Shown: positions 31,376-44,524, counted from the stretch's first letter. The stretch is 64,000 nt of DNA from Megachile rotundata (GCF_050947335.1 NC_134984.1:7607926-7671925), one strand, 5' to 3'. Translations and numbers: made by a program. The notes: generated by a model from the letters alone, not told the origin.

Positions 31376-31836
31376 TTTCGCGGCGATCATCTTGCTTGCA
31401 TAGATCAGCGTCTGTCTCACTCATGCACCTTTGAAAATTCGACTTTATTCTGTACAGAGTATTTATTACTATCTAAAGCGACCAGAGCACCCTGTAGGGA
31501 AGTCCATTGATGGGTGCTGTACTCGTAAAAACTTCATTTTCGCAATATTCGAGCGTTAAAGTCGAATCTATGAAAATCGACTCGTCTCTTTCACCAATGC
31601 GATGTGCGAAGGAGACAAGGCGATTTCGTAGATTCGACTTTGATGCTGGAATATTGCGAAAATGAAGTTTTTACGAGTACATCACCCATCAGTAGACTTC
31701 ACTACACGGTGCTCTGGTCTCCTTAGACGGCAAAAAATACTCTATACTTAATACAGTCGAATTTTCGAAGGTGCATGAGTGAGATAGACGCTGATGTAAA
31801 CAAGCAAGATGGCCACAGTGAGACACTCTCCTTAAG
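31376..31836. mobile_element. Foldback element with arms of about 200 bp
   Basis: The left arm (about 31376-31575) and right arm (about 31630-31836) are imperfect reverse complements. Shared blocks include CTCACTCATGCACCTT, GACCAGAGCACC and CTCGTAAAAACTTCATTTTC. The spacer is roughly 50 bp. No coding content is seen. It could be a MITE-like element or an inverted duplication. Confidence 0.82.
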
Positions 31837-34800
31837 ATGTGGATGAAATTGATCTATTGATTTTAATATTTGCTAGTAGTGAACAATTCAAGTAATTTTT
31901 CTCCTTATGTCTGAAATCGTTTCGTTTTCAAAAATGTGTGCTCACTATGTTTTGTACTTGAATTATATAAATTAGGAGAGAGTTGTATACTACCTACCTT
32001 TCAGTTGACTTTTCTGATCCTCACGATTCATCGGCATCATCTAATTCACATGCTCATGCTAATATATCACGTCAATCTTCTGCAGTAAGCGTATTTTCAC
32101 AACTCATGAAGACTGTTAAAAATGTCAGTTCTGCAATTAGCATCGCAGAAACAAGGATTACAAAGAGAAAACAATGAAATGAATAATCTGAAATTCAATA
32201 ACAGTATTTTTAAAAGATATTCAGAAACAATAAATGTATTAATAAGAAAATAGTAAAATGACAGAATACAAGGAATTATTAAAGAAATATGAAAAAATGA
32301 AAAGGGAGGGAAGGTTAAGACAAGAAATAAACAAAAAATAACTTAAGAATCATGGAGGTGTCGTGAAAGTATCACTGAATGTATTATTTTTAAAAAATCA
32401 CTTAACGACGATTAGGTGAAATCTAACATTTATAAAAATTGAGCATTAATGAAATTTATGTATATTTTTAGATATGTTGTAATACTAACTTTACGTTATT
32501 TAAATAATCTAACAATATCAACTATACAAATTTGAAATCTGCTAGTAGTTGATCAGAAATGTTCGATAATTTTTCGTGCGCTTCAGATTGAAATAATTTA
32601 ATCTTTGTGGGTCATTAATGTTCTTCATAAAAATTAAGAGAAACGATTTATTCCACTTTATGAAATACCATTTATATTACAAATTACTTTGTTCAGATTT
32701 GATTTTTATCACGAGTAGTACAAATTATGATACAAAAACTTAATGTGGCCGATACCATATGACTCTTTTCTATATGTATAATATGAATAAAAGAGATTCG
32801 ATGTTATAACAAAAGAGTACATCGCTGTTCAATATTGATAGTGGGTGTCGATTAAAAAGTTGAAAAATTCCAATTAGAAGAACTTAAAAGATTTCAATTG
32901 AAAAAGTTCTATTAAACAATTTTTTACATTCCAATTGAAAAAATAAAAAAAATTTCAATTAAAATAATAGAAAAATTTTCCAATTCGTTTTCTGAATAAA
33001 AGTACACGATATGTTTCTATTTTTATCGTGTTAGAATGGTGCACATACAATTGATTAAAAAATATACATATATAATAATCAATAACATTAATAATTAATA
33101 AGGCTCGTATTTTACATTTTAAGAAATGTAAATTTCAGAAAAAGAACTTTAAAATTTACGTTTTTTAAGTAATAGTGTTATTAGCGCTAAGCAGTGATTT
33201 ATGTATAAAACATTGAGATTGGAAAAAAATTAATTGACACATATGATATTTCTATTTTTTAGTTGTAGATTAAATTAAGTTATAATTAGACTGTAGATAT
33301 GTACGTGATAAAACGTATTGAAATATGCTGTAGTTTATTAGTAGTTTCATTTATCAAAATCTGCATTATAATGTATACATAACTCTCGTTTTTTTTCAAG
33401 ATTTTTTTACCATATATTGCTAATGCTTAGTAGAAAAACTTTATGTGTAAATAAAATGTCTTTAAAAGTCGTTTTAATATATTTACAGCTGGTTTCAATA
33501 AATTTAAATGTTGAAAGAAAAATTGAAAATTTTGTCGATTTTAATATAAAGAGCTAAAGCTTTACCTGAACACTCTTAAGATATAACAGTTTCAAGAAAA
33601 AAATAGTAAAAATACTGGGATTTCAAAAAAGAAATTTATTCAGATTTTCAGAATATAAAGTGGCTGAAATTGAAGCTAAATTGCCTCGTGGCGTTTTATT
33701 CTTCAATGTGACCTTTAAGAGTTAAACGTCCTGAGATTCATCGTGTTGTATAATCATACCTTTGCCTTAAGTGTACCGTGCTGTAGATATTAGTTTCTAC
33801 TACCAGTAAATGAAACATTTTTTGCAACATTCTGCCTTTTTGTTTCCCCTTTTTGAAGTGTGTGTCAACTAGATTGAAATAGTAGATTCGTGAAAAGCCT
33901 ATCGAGAAATGACAAAGTGGAAAAAGCATCACAAATTTATTTTCCAACAGCAAATAAACGTGTTTCAAAATTATCATGTATGGAAAAGAAAATTGTATAT
34001 TTTCCCTTCAAGAAACGCAAAATTCAATTTACGTGAATAATATAAGAAAATGTATTTTTATTACGAATTATGATTATCAATTATCACATTTGACTACTGA
34101 AAACCATTAACGGTGAAAATTCTTTTGGCTATACATTATTTTGCCACTAATTTTTTCTGATTACAGTCAGTTAGTAGTTAATTATTATTATTAATATCTA
34201 CTATCGTAAATTTTGATTAATATCTATGCTATAATTCTGCAAGAGTTGAATGTAACCAGAAGAAATTTTTACCATTTATATTGGTTGCACAGAAATAAAA
34301 TAAAAACTCGTCGTCAATCATGATTGACAGCAATTAAAATAAAAATATAATTATCGACAATAGTTACTGTTAATCATTATACATATAACTTCGATCATTC
34401 GTACTGATATCAAAATTAATTTCTATAATTTATAAAGCTTGGTAATATTACTTCCAAAAGAAATGTAATCTTACTTAACCATTTACCTTGTTTGAGACCA
34501 TTCGACTATTAGCTTCTCGTGATTTCATTACTGGTTTTTCGTCTTCATAACAAAGTTTCATAACAAAACATTCTTAACAACATTCTTAACAAAGACTTCA
34601 AATCACATTCTACGTTTCCAGGCGTAAATGAACGAGTAAAAATATTTTCGAATGAGTGCGTTATTTTTGCATTGGCATTATGGTCGATCCGGAATTTTTC
34701 TGATACTTATCACCATCATATGAAATGGTATGCAGTAAGAATTTTAAAAACGTGTGAAAAGTTATTGAAAATATAAAAACTGGTTAATTCGAGTTCAGTA

Positions 34801-34894
34801 TACAGATTTATCCTATACGCTTGTATAAATATTAGCCATTTTAACTGGTATTGGTACAAGTAGATGTGATACAAAATTATTATGACTTTTAATG
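31837..34894. other. No recognised gene
   Basis: About 3 kb of AT-rich sequence. Short frames at 31983-32177 and 33738-33977 have neither known motifs nor splice context. The passage 32850-32990 repeats variants of CCAATTGAAAAA. Confidence 0.5.
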
Positions 34895-35369
34895 GTAAAT
34901 ATTTAGAATAAGGAAGCTATTTCGATTGCCATGAAATATGTTGTCAAGGTTATCAATCTAAACAACTTGTTCCTGTACATATGATGGTCGGACTTTTTTA
35001 GTCTTCGAGATATTTGAAAAAATAACGCGTTTTACTGGTAATATTTCCAAGAGTGAATAAATCGCAACTAGTGTCTTCTGTATTATTTTGGGGGACTTTG
35101 CCTTCTGAAACCCCCCGCCCCCACGATGACAATCACCCCAAACACGTTTGGGACGGATTTTATTCAGGTACTTGGAAAAGAGATGTGAGGATTAATAATC
35201 GGTATGAGCTCAATACAGTCACATGCTACATGAAGCACATAATAGTCATTTATTCATCTAGACTTTCATTCAAGGGATACATAATTACCATTATTTTGAA
35301 AAACGCATCTTAACAACATATTTCAAGGTGATCGAAATCAAGGTGGCTTCCTTATTTTAAATACTTACA
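34895..35369. mobile_element. TIR element, copy 1
   Basis: Starts GGTAAATATTTAGAATAAGG and ends with the mirror of GTAAGTATTTAAAATAAGG. Inverted ends of about 60 bp also contain TTTCGATCACCTTGAAATATG-like sequence. A related copy at 50215-51414 shares the interior, for example CCAAGAGTGAATAAATCGCA and CACGATGACAAT. No transposase is visible. Confidence 0.72.
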
Positions 35370-35550
35370 TAAAAATTTAGGAATAGGAAATAATATAGGT
35401 ATTTTGCTATAGAAAATTAGGAATATGTATATCTACATGTAGATATTTGAGAAAGGTAGCTCAATCGCGGCAGCCAAAATGCATATCTAAAATCCATAGG
35501 CCTGGCAGCAATTCTTCTTCTTATTTCTTGTAAAGTACACTCCCCTTTAA

Positions 35551-35733
35551 CCCTTTGGGTATATTTGACGAGTGCGACCCGTCATCTTATTTGGGCGAAG
35601 TTACGGTGGACGAGTCTCACTCGTCATTTGAATTCAAGAAGCATGTATTACTTTTATATATTAATCCATATAGCCACAGATTAAATTCGTCCCATGGGCA
35701 TAAAAATCTTGAAATAATTCAGTACTCAAAGGG
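35551..35733. mobile_element. TTAA-flanked MITE, 183 bp
   Basis: TTAA at 35547-35550 and 35734-35737 with inverted ends CCCTTTGGGTA and the mirror of CCCTTTGAGTA. It is a piggyBac-type MITE. It interrupts a short sequence whose uninterrupted relative lies at 36814-36871. Confidence 0.88.
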
Positions 35734-35804
35734 TTAAATGACTAAATTAGACAAACTATTTCAATCCTAAACTAGACTAGACTTAACTTAATGGACTGGA
35801 CTTA

Positions 35805-36725
35805 ATACGTCACTCAATAAGTCCCCGGTCTGACACATATATGGCGACACTGGTGACAGACCCACGTTATTTTTGAATAATACTAACCTTCAAACAGTAC
35901 GTGTCAAAATTTCATGGTATTCTGACCAATAGTTTAGAAGTTACAGTCATTTTAGTACCCCCAGTTTCGTAATTTTGAAGACAATGGATAGAAAGGAATT
36001 TCGTGTGCTGATTAAACACTGTTTTTTTATCGGAAAAAATACTGTTGAAGCCAAGAAGTGACTTGATAAGCATTATAGGGACTCTGCACCAGGGAAATCG
36101 ACTATCATTGTCTGGTATGCTGAATTTAAACGCGGTCATACAAGCACCTATGTTGCTGAACGCTCTGGTTGCCCAAAATCAGCAGTCGTTCCGGAAAACG
36201 TAAAAAATGTCCACAAAATAGTTTTAAAGGGCCGTAAACTTAAGTTGTGTGAGATAGCTGATGCCTTGAAGATATTAGAAGGTAGTGTCTTCACAATTTT
36301 GCATGAAAATTTGAGCATGTGCAAATTGCTTTCAAAGTAGGTGCCGCGTTTGCTGTTTCACGAAGGCAATGCGCCGTGTCACAAGTCGATAAACACGATG
36401 GTTCAATTGAATGAATTACGTTTTGAATTGTTTCCCCACACACAGTACTCCTCAGATTTGGACTCCAGCTACTCCTGGCTCTTTGCAGATATGAAAAAAA
36501 TGCTCCAGGTAAAGAAATTTGGCTCAAATGAAGAAGTGATTGCGGAAACTGAAGCTTAATTTGGGGGCAAAGACTAATCGTTTAATATAAATGGAATTGA
36601 AAAATTAGAGGAGCGTTGGAATCCATGTATCACACTGGAAGGAAAGTATATTGATGATTAAAGTGGAATTTCTAAAAAAAAATTTGTTTTTCTTAGTTAG
36701 ACCGGAGACTTATTAAGTGATATGT
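35805..36725 (+). mobile_element. Deleted Himar-like mariner
   Basis: TA at 35803-35804 and 36726-36727. Inverted ends contain AATAAGTCCCCGGTCTGAC and AATAAGTCTCCGGTCTAAC, resembling the ends of Himar-type mariners. Coding remnants start near 35980 (EFRVLIKHCFFIGKNTVEAKK), pass DSAPGKSTIIVWYAEFKRG and reach VPRLL. They then jump directly to LLFHEGNAPCHKS, so the middle with the first catalytic aspartate is missing. The second aspartate is replaced (HEGNAPCH where HQDNAPCH is usual) and stops are present. The end IEKLEERWNPCITLEG is still clear. It cannot encode an active transposase. Confidence 0.9.
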
Positions 36726-36727
36726 TA

Positions 36728-38783
36728 ATATTACATTTATTTATTAATAAAAATACTGCTCTCATTACATTTGTTAAGAAATCTTGATAAGCACACCAGA
36801 AATTATTTTTCTTATTTTTCATAAAGAACACTCCCCTTCAAATAACTAAATTAGGCAAAATATTTCAATCCTGTTAATTTTTATTCATATATTTATTTTA
36901 TTATTAATGTAATTTATTTTGTGTTCATAACATAATTATATTAATAAAAGTTCCACAGGAGCAAAGTAAAATATCTCTAGATTTAATTCAGAAATCACAT
37001 TCCAAATACAGCATAAATATTCAACATGTGTTTATAAATCAGAAGAAAAATGTGGATGTTAATCGGCGAAATTCACATTATAACAAGTTTCACATATAGA
37101 GTTATGTAGCAAGTATTATATCCATTCGAAAGAATTTGCTAAAATTTGCGATGTGTAAATGTCAAATATTTAAATTTAAAATATGTACTAGGAATATTCT
37201 AGCAGGACTATTCTATTAAAATGTATTGGTGTAATAAATATCTCTGCGTATGTAACATTTGTAAAAAATTTAATCTCAGATAAAAGTTTATCTAAACTAC
37301 TAATGTAGTCTGTGATGAAGTATAATGTTCCCTGATTTGGCGTTATACAGAAGTTATAGAATCATGTCATAAATTATGCAAATTTATAAAAAATCTTATA
37401 GTAAAAAACGACTAGGTTAAAAACGACTATAGATAAAAACTAATCAAGACATACTTCACAGGCTATTAATTCATTCTGATCCATATATCAACCTTTCAAT
37501 AGCGATTATAAAAAAGAAGAGAGATATTCCTCCAGAAGTATCTGAAATTATTTCAACTTAATTATTATTTCGGATACTGAAGATTTAGTATATTTAAGTT
37601 CAGAAGATACAAATACCACGTTCGATTTTGACGATTCATAAAATATAAATAAAGGCAGTAAATAATACTTGAATAAAATTGTGTTTTATATTCAAAACAT
37701 TTCTAATTCATAGTTTCAGTTTTTTGTTAAGATGTTTATTAAAATTATAAAAAATAAAACTTAAAAATAATTAATTTCAAGACGCTTTGAAATTATCGTC
37801 GTAACTTCACATTTTTATTACTTAATTTTTAAAAAATTAGAAAGCATTCAATTTTTATAAAAATTAACTTACAAACATTTATGTTAGTCTCCGTTTTAAA
37901 TTCTGCATTTTTGATAATACATCGAAACTTAATAGTCCTAAAATATGAAAATACCCACTTTATGAAAATCCTATAAAATTATGAATTTTGTTCTGCGTTT
38001 CGAGAAACGGCAAATGCATACTTATTGCTTGAGCAAATGACGACGAACTCTCTCTGATAATTACATGTTTGCGTAACGAAACGTTGGCTAGAAAGCATTG
38101 TCAAACGATTTCGTTGCAACATACGTATCATCTTTCCTGACTAATAATTTCTGTTACACAATTTCTGAAGTATATCGTTGCGACATCGTATTATTCGACA
38201 TTATGATGCGTACCTGCACGTACACGATTATATGATTACAGCTTTTCTTTTCATGCAAATACAAGAGTGGGACACAGGCAGCGTACGAAACACTTGGAAA
38301 CAGTCCTTTCGTTTCTATTAGGTCGTGCCAAATGAAGTGACCTATTTGCTTGTGAATTGTGATGGATGTCGAATCACTCCTGATACAAACGAAATGAACA
38401 CAAAAATGGTTCAATCAGGTTAAATTTTTAAGCGAAACACTTTCACCAGAGAATTAGAAGGTATTCATACTTTAGTGGTACAGTTAGCTATTATTGTAGA
38501 GAAAGTATAATAATACCCGAAGAAACAGTTTGGAATCTGAACGATGGAAATGAAACGGTTTAAACTTAGACATTATAACTGCTGTAAGGTAACATTTTTA
38601 AATTAATATCGTAATAATTAGTATTCTTAAAAAAGAATTTTATATTGTCATTAAAAATTATTAGCGTGGATTAATAAGAGCCAATATATGAATGAAACAT
38701 TTTTGTGGTTGTAAATAACCTTTATTTATGAAATTAGTTACTAATAATTGTTATCGATGATTAGAACTTTATAAAATGATTTA
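36728..38783. other. No recognised gene
   Basis: AT-rich DNA. At 36814-36871 it carries a second copy of the sequence that flanks the MITE at 35551-35733. No supported frame; the 86-codon minus frame at 38154-38414 lacks recognisable features. Confidence 0.5.
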
Positions 38784-39267
38784 AGGTGAAGTGGGGTAAG
38801 TTCGTAAACGGGGCAAGTGCGTATACAGGCACTTATTACAATATGAGCGAAATTTCTCCATTTAGTATGTTTGTTTCACTATATCCGCTTTTATATTTCA
38901 GCTAAGAGTACTTGTTTGCAGTATAGAGTACTTGCATAATGCAGTAAAAAGCATTTAATACCAGATTTGTTAATAATTCTGCACTTGCTCCATTGCACAT
39001 GAAATAAAGTTTCAAAGTATTTAACTTCAAGTTACGCTCTTACCCCATTTTCAGGGAAAGTGCAGAGTAGTTGACATTTTAAACAATTTCCTATTAAAAT
39101 AAAAATGTACAAGGAAAATTAAGGTCCTAGTTAATATTAATTAAATAGTAGTAATTGTGCAAAGCGTTCGATATCGACAGCGTTAAGTATTTACATAGCA
39201 GACTGAAAATACTTACGTTTAAATACCAACTTTACAAAAACCAGTCTGCACTTACCCCACTTCATCT
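38784..39267. mobile_element. TA-flanked MITE, 484 bp, copy 1
   Basis: TA at 38782-38783 and 39268-39269. Inverted ends AGGTGAAGTGGGGTAAG and the mirror of AGATGAAGTGGGGTAAG. It is related along its length, in opposite orientation, to the MITE at 41737-42222. Confidence 0.88.
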
Positions 39268-39269
39268 TA

Positions 39270-41679
39270 TATTGATAGATTATACGAAGTGAAAATGTGG
39301 TATACATTAAATAATTACAATATACTGTGAAAATTAATTATCTATACTTCCTTTTATTACTTGTAGAATTGATAATATAAAATATTATACTACAATGACT
39401 ATGGAATGATAATGCAAATATTATACTTACAAGGCCAGTAAGGTAAATGTACCAGATATTGAACAGTTAAACATAAAAAGTAAGGTTTTTAAGATTTTCA
39501 AGATATTTTCTTCATTTTACAGAAATGAGCTACATGAAAAGTAATCATCTGACGCGTTACACTTTGACAGCCACATATTTAAATTTTTTTAATTAATTTG
39601 AAAAATCATAGTACAAAAATGTTTGATTGAATATATCTATTTTAAATGCAAGTGAATTTGTATTCAGCTTTAAAGATGTATATTTACTTTTTTGGAAATT
39701 AAATTTAATACAATATACTTTTAATAAGAAAATTGCTTAGTAAGATTGAGCATACAAAATAAACGGTAAATTATACAAATCTTGCGTTAAAGTGAAATTT
39801 CGATAAAAATTTCCTAATAGTACTAAGATAAAACTGATTTCAGATAATAAGAAAACACTGAAAACTAGATTGCCTGATGCAGAATTCATTCGTTTCCATC
39901 TCGATAGTAATCTTCTTTTCCCACAAATAATTGAGTAGCCTAATTACAGACAAACGCTCGAACCTCTCATAATTAGAGCGGCTACTAACGAGGCTGAAAT
40001 TCATTAGCACGTCGTAAATGTGTCTTAAGAATCTCGTTAAGGATCGTTCATTTTCATTCGTACTTGTTATAAAAATATTGTTTGGCAGCAATAATTGTAT
40101 TCATGAGAAATAATTTATTGTATACTTTTATATTCATTCTGTAATCGTTTATACGCTATTATTTCTAATTATAATATATTGAAATTATCTCTGTTTAATA
40201 AACTAAAATTTTCCACTTTTTAATTTTTACTCAACTATACTCTCACGTTATTTAGAATTAACTCTATTTTTACTCGATGTATTTATTTAAATTGAATTTA
40301 CGCTACAAAAATGAATAAATGATGGGTAATATGTAAATTAGTTTATACAGAGATTATTTAACTCGACAGTTAAAATATGAAAGTTAAAATACAATTAATA
40401 TACAGTTTGACAAAAGCATTTTAATAATTTTTGGAATTTAAAATAAGAAATCTAAGATTCGCCGTTTTGATAGGTTTAATAAATCTAGTATTAATATTAG
40501 ATTTATCAGAATTCAACAATGGTGGAATTTGATGATGAACGAAATTTAGTAGTAAGTAAATCTAGCTTTTATAAGAATGTTAAAAAATTTGGAAATTAGG
40601 AATTTAGGAAGTTAGAGATTTAGGAAATTCAAAGTGTAGAAATTTGAAAATTTGGCAATTGAACGTTTGCAAATTTGAAAATTTAGAAATTTGGAAAATT
40701 GGGAATTGACCGTTTGAAAATTTGAAAATTTAAAAATTCCCAATTTGGAAATTGAGAAAAGTACAAATTTGGAAATTTGTCACTTTCAGATCTTGAAAAT
40801 TAAAAATTTGCAAATTTGAAATCGTAAAAAATTCAAATTGTGAAGTCTTGAAAAGAATTTTACAAATTTAATAACTAGACAACTTGAAATTTTGATAATT
40901 AAGTTTACATAATTATTTCCCCTTATTCAAAGAAATTGTTATGTGGGCGTATATGTATGATTATTAATATGTACAGCATAGATTTAATTTGTAGCGAGTA
41001 GAAATAGAACGCGTGTTCTGCAAGTCTCCCTCTCTCTCTCTCTTTCTTTGTCTCTAGCAATCTCTTGTCTTCTTTCCTCCTTGTTCTTCTCTAGTGACGC
41101 GTTCACGCATTGTGGCTGTCTAATTAACCTAATTGCGGTCGTGCGTGTTATCAGTCGAAGAAAACGGCAGACTTTATAACGCGCGTACGTTTCAGCGAGG
41201 TTATCGTTTAACTTCCTCTCTCTGTTCCCTTGTTTTCTAGTCAGCTTCCAACTTACATTAAGTATTGTCTTTTTCGCATATAATAATAATTTACATATAT
41301 AGTGTTTTAACTGATTTTTCATTAGATGTAAGTTAGGCAGTAAGAAAGGCATGACTGAATCAGCTATTAAAAAATGACGACTGAAGAATTTTGCGGAATA
41401 TAAGCATGTTTGATAAAATCGTTTTTAGAAGTGATACAAAGGACATAGAACAGAAAATAGTAAATATTTATGTTGACACTGTAATACGTTCGAAAATACT
41501 GTATACAATTTTATGTCTTGAATTAGTGTCACTTCTTGTTAAGTTATTTGAAAAGTAATTATTTGTTACGCTGTTTATGTGCTTTATATTAGGTGCTTGT
41601 ATTCTTTTAAACAATTGTGAAAGGCACGATGTTTTGTCGGATGATATTCCAACTTCTCTCTTTGATTATACCCTTAATA
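39270..41679. other. No recognised gene; low-complexity patch at 40570-40900
   Basis: AT-rich, no supported frame. About 40570-40900 is a degenerate repetition of GGAAATTTGAAAATT-like phrases. A pyrimidine run (CT repeats) lies at about 41028-41050. Confidence 0.5.
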
Positions 41680-41736
41680 CAGTAGAGGACAAAAGTATTC
41701 GTACACTTGATATATAGAAATAAAAAAAAAACAATA

Positions 41737-42222
41737 AGGTGAAGGGGGGTAAGTGCAGACTGGTTTTTGTAAAGTTGGTATTTAAACGTAAGTATTTTCA
41801 GTCTGCTATGTAAATACTTAACGCTGTCGATATTGAACGCTTTGCACAATTACTACTATTTAATTAATATTAACTAGGACCTTAATTTTTCTTGTATATT
41901 TTGATTTTGATAGAAAATTGTTTAAAATGTCACCTATTCTGCACTTTCCCCGAAAATGGGGTAAGAGCGTAACTTGAAGTAAAAAATACTTTGAAACTTT
42001 ATTTCATGTGCAATGGGGCAGAATTATTAACAAATCTGCTACAAAATGCTTTTTACTGCATTATGCAAGTACTATATACTGCAAACAAGTACTCTTAGCT
42101 GAAATATAAAAGGGGGTATAGTGAAACAAAACAAGGAAACAAACATGCTAAATGGAGAAATTTCGCTGATATTGCAATAAAAATAGCACTTGCTCTGTTT
42201 ACGAACTTACCCCCCTTCACCT
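41737..42222. mobile_element. TA-flanked MITE, 486 bp, copy 2, nested in the Tc1-like left repeat
   Basis: TA at 41735-41736 and 42223-42224. Ends AGGTGAAGGGGGGTAAG on both sides. The uninterrupted right repeat of the host transposon reads AACAATATTTTCT at this point, giving the empty site and confirming TA duplication. It matches the MITE at 38784-39267 in reverse orientation. Confidence 0.92.
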
Positions 42223-42540
42223 TATTTTCTATATTATAAAGTATATTTAATCATATATAGTTGCATATTAAACATTCCATTTACAGCGACAAATGACCCA
42301 AAACCGAAGATAATAACATCATGTAGTAACTTGGAAGGACTTGAAATTCACGAGACCGTAAGAAATCGCCAGAACACAAGTATTCGTACATTATCATTTA
42401 TGTTGATAAATACAACAGTTGCGATGCCATCAGGATATTCTGATCAATGTAACCATTACATTAGATGATGTTCTGTAAGTGTAGTCAGTAGTAATTGTGG
42501 CAAGTACTCATTAACACTAATTATTGCAATATCAGGAGAA

Positions 42541-43440
42541 AATGCAATGAAACAACGTTAGAAGAAGAAAAAATTGTTATACGGTTACATGAAGAAGATA
42601 AATCATATAGAAATATATCAGAAATACTAAATATCGATCGACTGTACAAAGTCTTATAAACAAATATAAAGGAGGAATATTGCGGAATAAAAAAAAAAAC
42701 CGATAGACCCCGAAAATTAACTATGAGAGAAAAGCGTAAAATCGTTCGAACTATTAAACAAAAATCAGATACCAGTGCATCTGAAATTGCATTACATCTT
42801 AAGGAATATATGTTGAAGGATATTTGCCGTAAAACAGTACGAAAAGTGATCGATATAGGGCCGGATATAACACTAAAGTTACGAGGAAGAAACCACTCAT
42901 CAGCAAAGTAAACAAAAAAAAAGATTAGACTTTGCAGAACAATACATAAATGCTAGCGACGACTTCTGGAAAAACGTAGTATTTTCCGACGAGTTAAAAT
43001 TTAGTATTTTTGAGTCAGACAGTAGTAAAAAGTATGGCGGAAAGCTAATACTGAATTGGATTTCAAAAATATGCAAGCGACAACGAAACACAGAGGTGGA
43101 AATGTGATGTATTGCTGCTTCTGGAGGCGGCAATTTAGTAATAATAGATAAAATAATAGATAAACATTTATATCTTAAAAATTAACAAAAGTGCAGATGA
43201 ATTAGAATTAATTAGATTTATGAATTAGATGAATTTTATTTTCAGCAAGACTGTGACGCGAAACATAGAGCCTATATGTATAGTATGTCAGTGACTGTTA
43301 ATATCAATACTCCCCACATGTTAGTAACTCCTCCACAATTGCTTGACTTTAATCCCATCGAACATGTATGGACGAAACTAGAAAAAAATGTGCGAAAACA
43401 TGATGTAATACTTGAAAGAAATACTAAAAAGATAATGGTG
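42541..43440 (+). pseudogene. Tc1-like transposase, broken
   Basis: Remnants in order: an N-terminal helix-turn-helix region (EEEKIVIRLHEEDKSYRNIS), a second DNA-binding part (42723-42911, MREKRKIVRTIKQK), then FAEQYINASDDFWKNVVFSD with the first catalytic aspartate. Further on come FQQDCDAKHRA with the second and PPQLLDFNPIEHVW with the glutamate. This is the DD34E layout of Tc1-like enzymes. Several stops and frameshifts interrupt it and the very end is displaced by the nested element, so it is inactive. Confidence 0.9.
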
Positions 43441-43447
43441 TAATATA

Positions 43448-44164
43448 CAGGGTGCGGCGCCAAAATCCGGTCAAAATTTAATTTAATTTTCTCGCCGTCA
43501 TATACTTATTGCAAAGTTTGCGATTGGCAACCAAATAACTTGAAATATGTATTAAACAGTCTAACCCTTATAATAGTCGCAATGTTCAAACCAAGCGCAG
43601 AATATAACCGAAGAGCCGCGGTTCGAAAGCATTCGCGCTTGCCGCACAGCAACAGTAATCATTCATTACTTTGGGTACCCGAAATCAACTGTATACGATG
43701 TGATCAAGAAATATGAGTCAGAAAAATGAAACGAAGGTGTTGCAACACCATCCAGGAAGACTGACTCAAAGGAGCGTACTGTCAGAACACCCGACATCGT
43801 TCAATATGATCAAGAATTCTGACCTTCTAATAGCCCGGTTTAAATCCTTTAGATTATTATGTATGGAGCGTTGTTGAAAGGGTCACCAACAAATCCATAT
43901 ATCCATACATAGAATCATTGAAAGCCGTTATCAAGGCAATATTCGCCGATATGGACCGTGAGGCACTAAAACGGGCCTACAAGCGCTTCAGACCAAGATT
44001 GGAAGCAGTCATTCAAGCAGAGGAAGGATATATTGAATAAAAGGGTTCTTTATAGCCTTATTAACAATGTAGTAAAAAAAAAGTTGTAAATATTTCCGTT
44101 TTCAAAAAAAAAATTATGTTTGAAAGTAATCTTTCATTTGTCCGGATTTTGGCGCCGCACCCTT
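43448..44164 (+). mobile_element. TA-flanked mariner-like element with GC-rich ends, nested in Tc1
   Basis: TA at 43446-43447 and 44165-44166. Inverted ends contain AGGGTGCGGCGCCAAAATCC. A C-terminal transposase fragment on the plus strand reads NPLDYYVWSVVERVTN and then ALKRAYKRFRPRLEA, ending with a stop near 44040. It includes the last catalytic aspartate and belongs to a mariner/Tc1-superfamily group other than those elsewhere in the window. The 717-bp length indicates internal loss. Confidence 0.88.
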
Positions 44165-44524
44165 TAGAACCTGACTTCGTTAAAAGTTCGGTGTTGTCAA
44201 TGCCCGATATACATATTACGTAAAGCGATTCGCCGGGAAGGTTATCATATACAATATTAATTTATAAAACTCCTGCTAAAATAATTGTAGAAACAGTTAA
44301 GTGTACGAATACTTTTGTCCCTACGATTTCTTACAGTCTCGTGAATTTCAAGTCATTTCAAGTTACTACATGATGTTATTGCCTTCAATTTTGGGTCATT
44401 TGTCGCTGTAAATGTAATGTTTAATATGCAACTATGTATGATTAAATATACTTTGTAATATAGAAAATATTGTTCTTTTTATTTCTATATTTCAAGTGTA
44501 TGAATATTTTTGTCCTCCACTGTA

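Larger units (their letters stand above)
41680..44522 (+). mobile_element. Tc1-like transposon with IR/DR ends and two nested insertions
   Basis: TA at 41678-41679 and 44523-44524. The terminal inverted repeats are long (about 200 bp). Each carries the motif GACAAAAGTATTCGTACA or a variant twice, once at the outer edge and once at the inner edge, which is the IR/DR arrangement of some Tc1-like transposons. The left repeat is interrupted by a MITE (41737-42222) and the transposase end by another element (43448-44164). Without them the element is about 1.6 kb, the normal size for the family. Confidence 0.92.

Noticed and set aside
31983..32177. 64-codon frame with serine- and histidine-rich sequence
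   Set aside because: No splice context, family match or composition change; it lies in AT-rich gene-free DNA.
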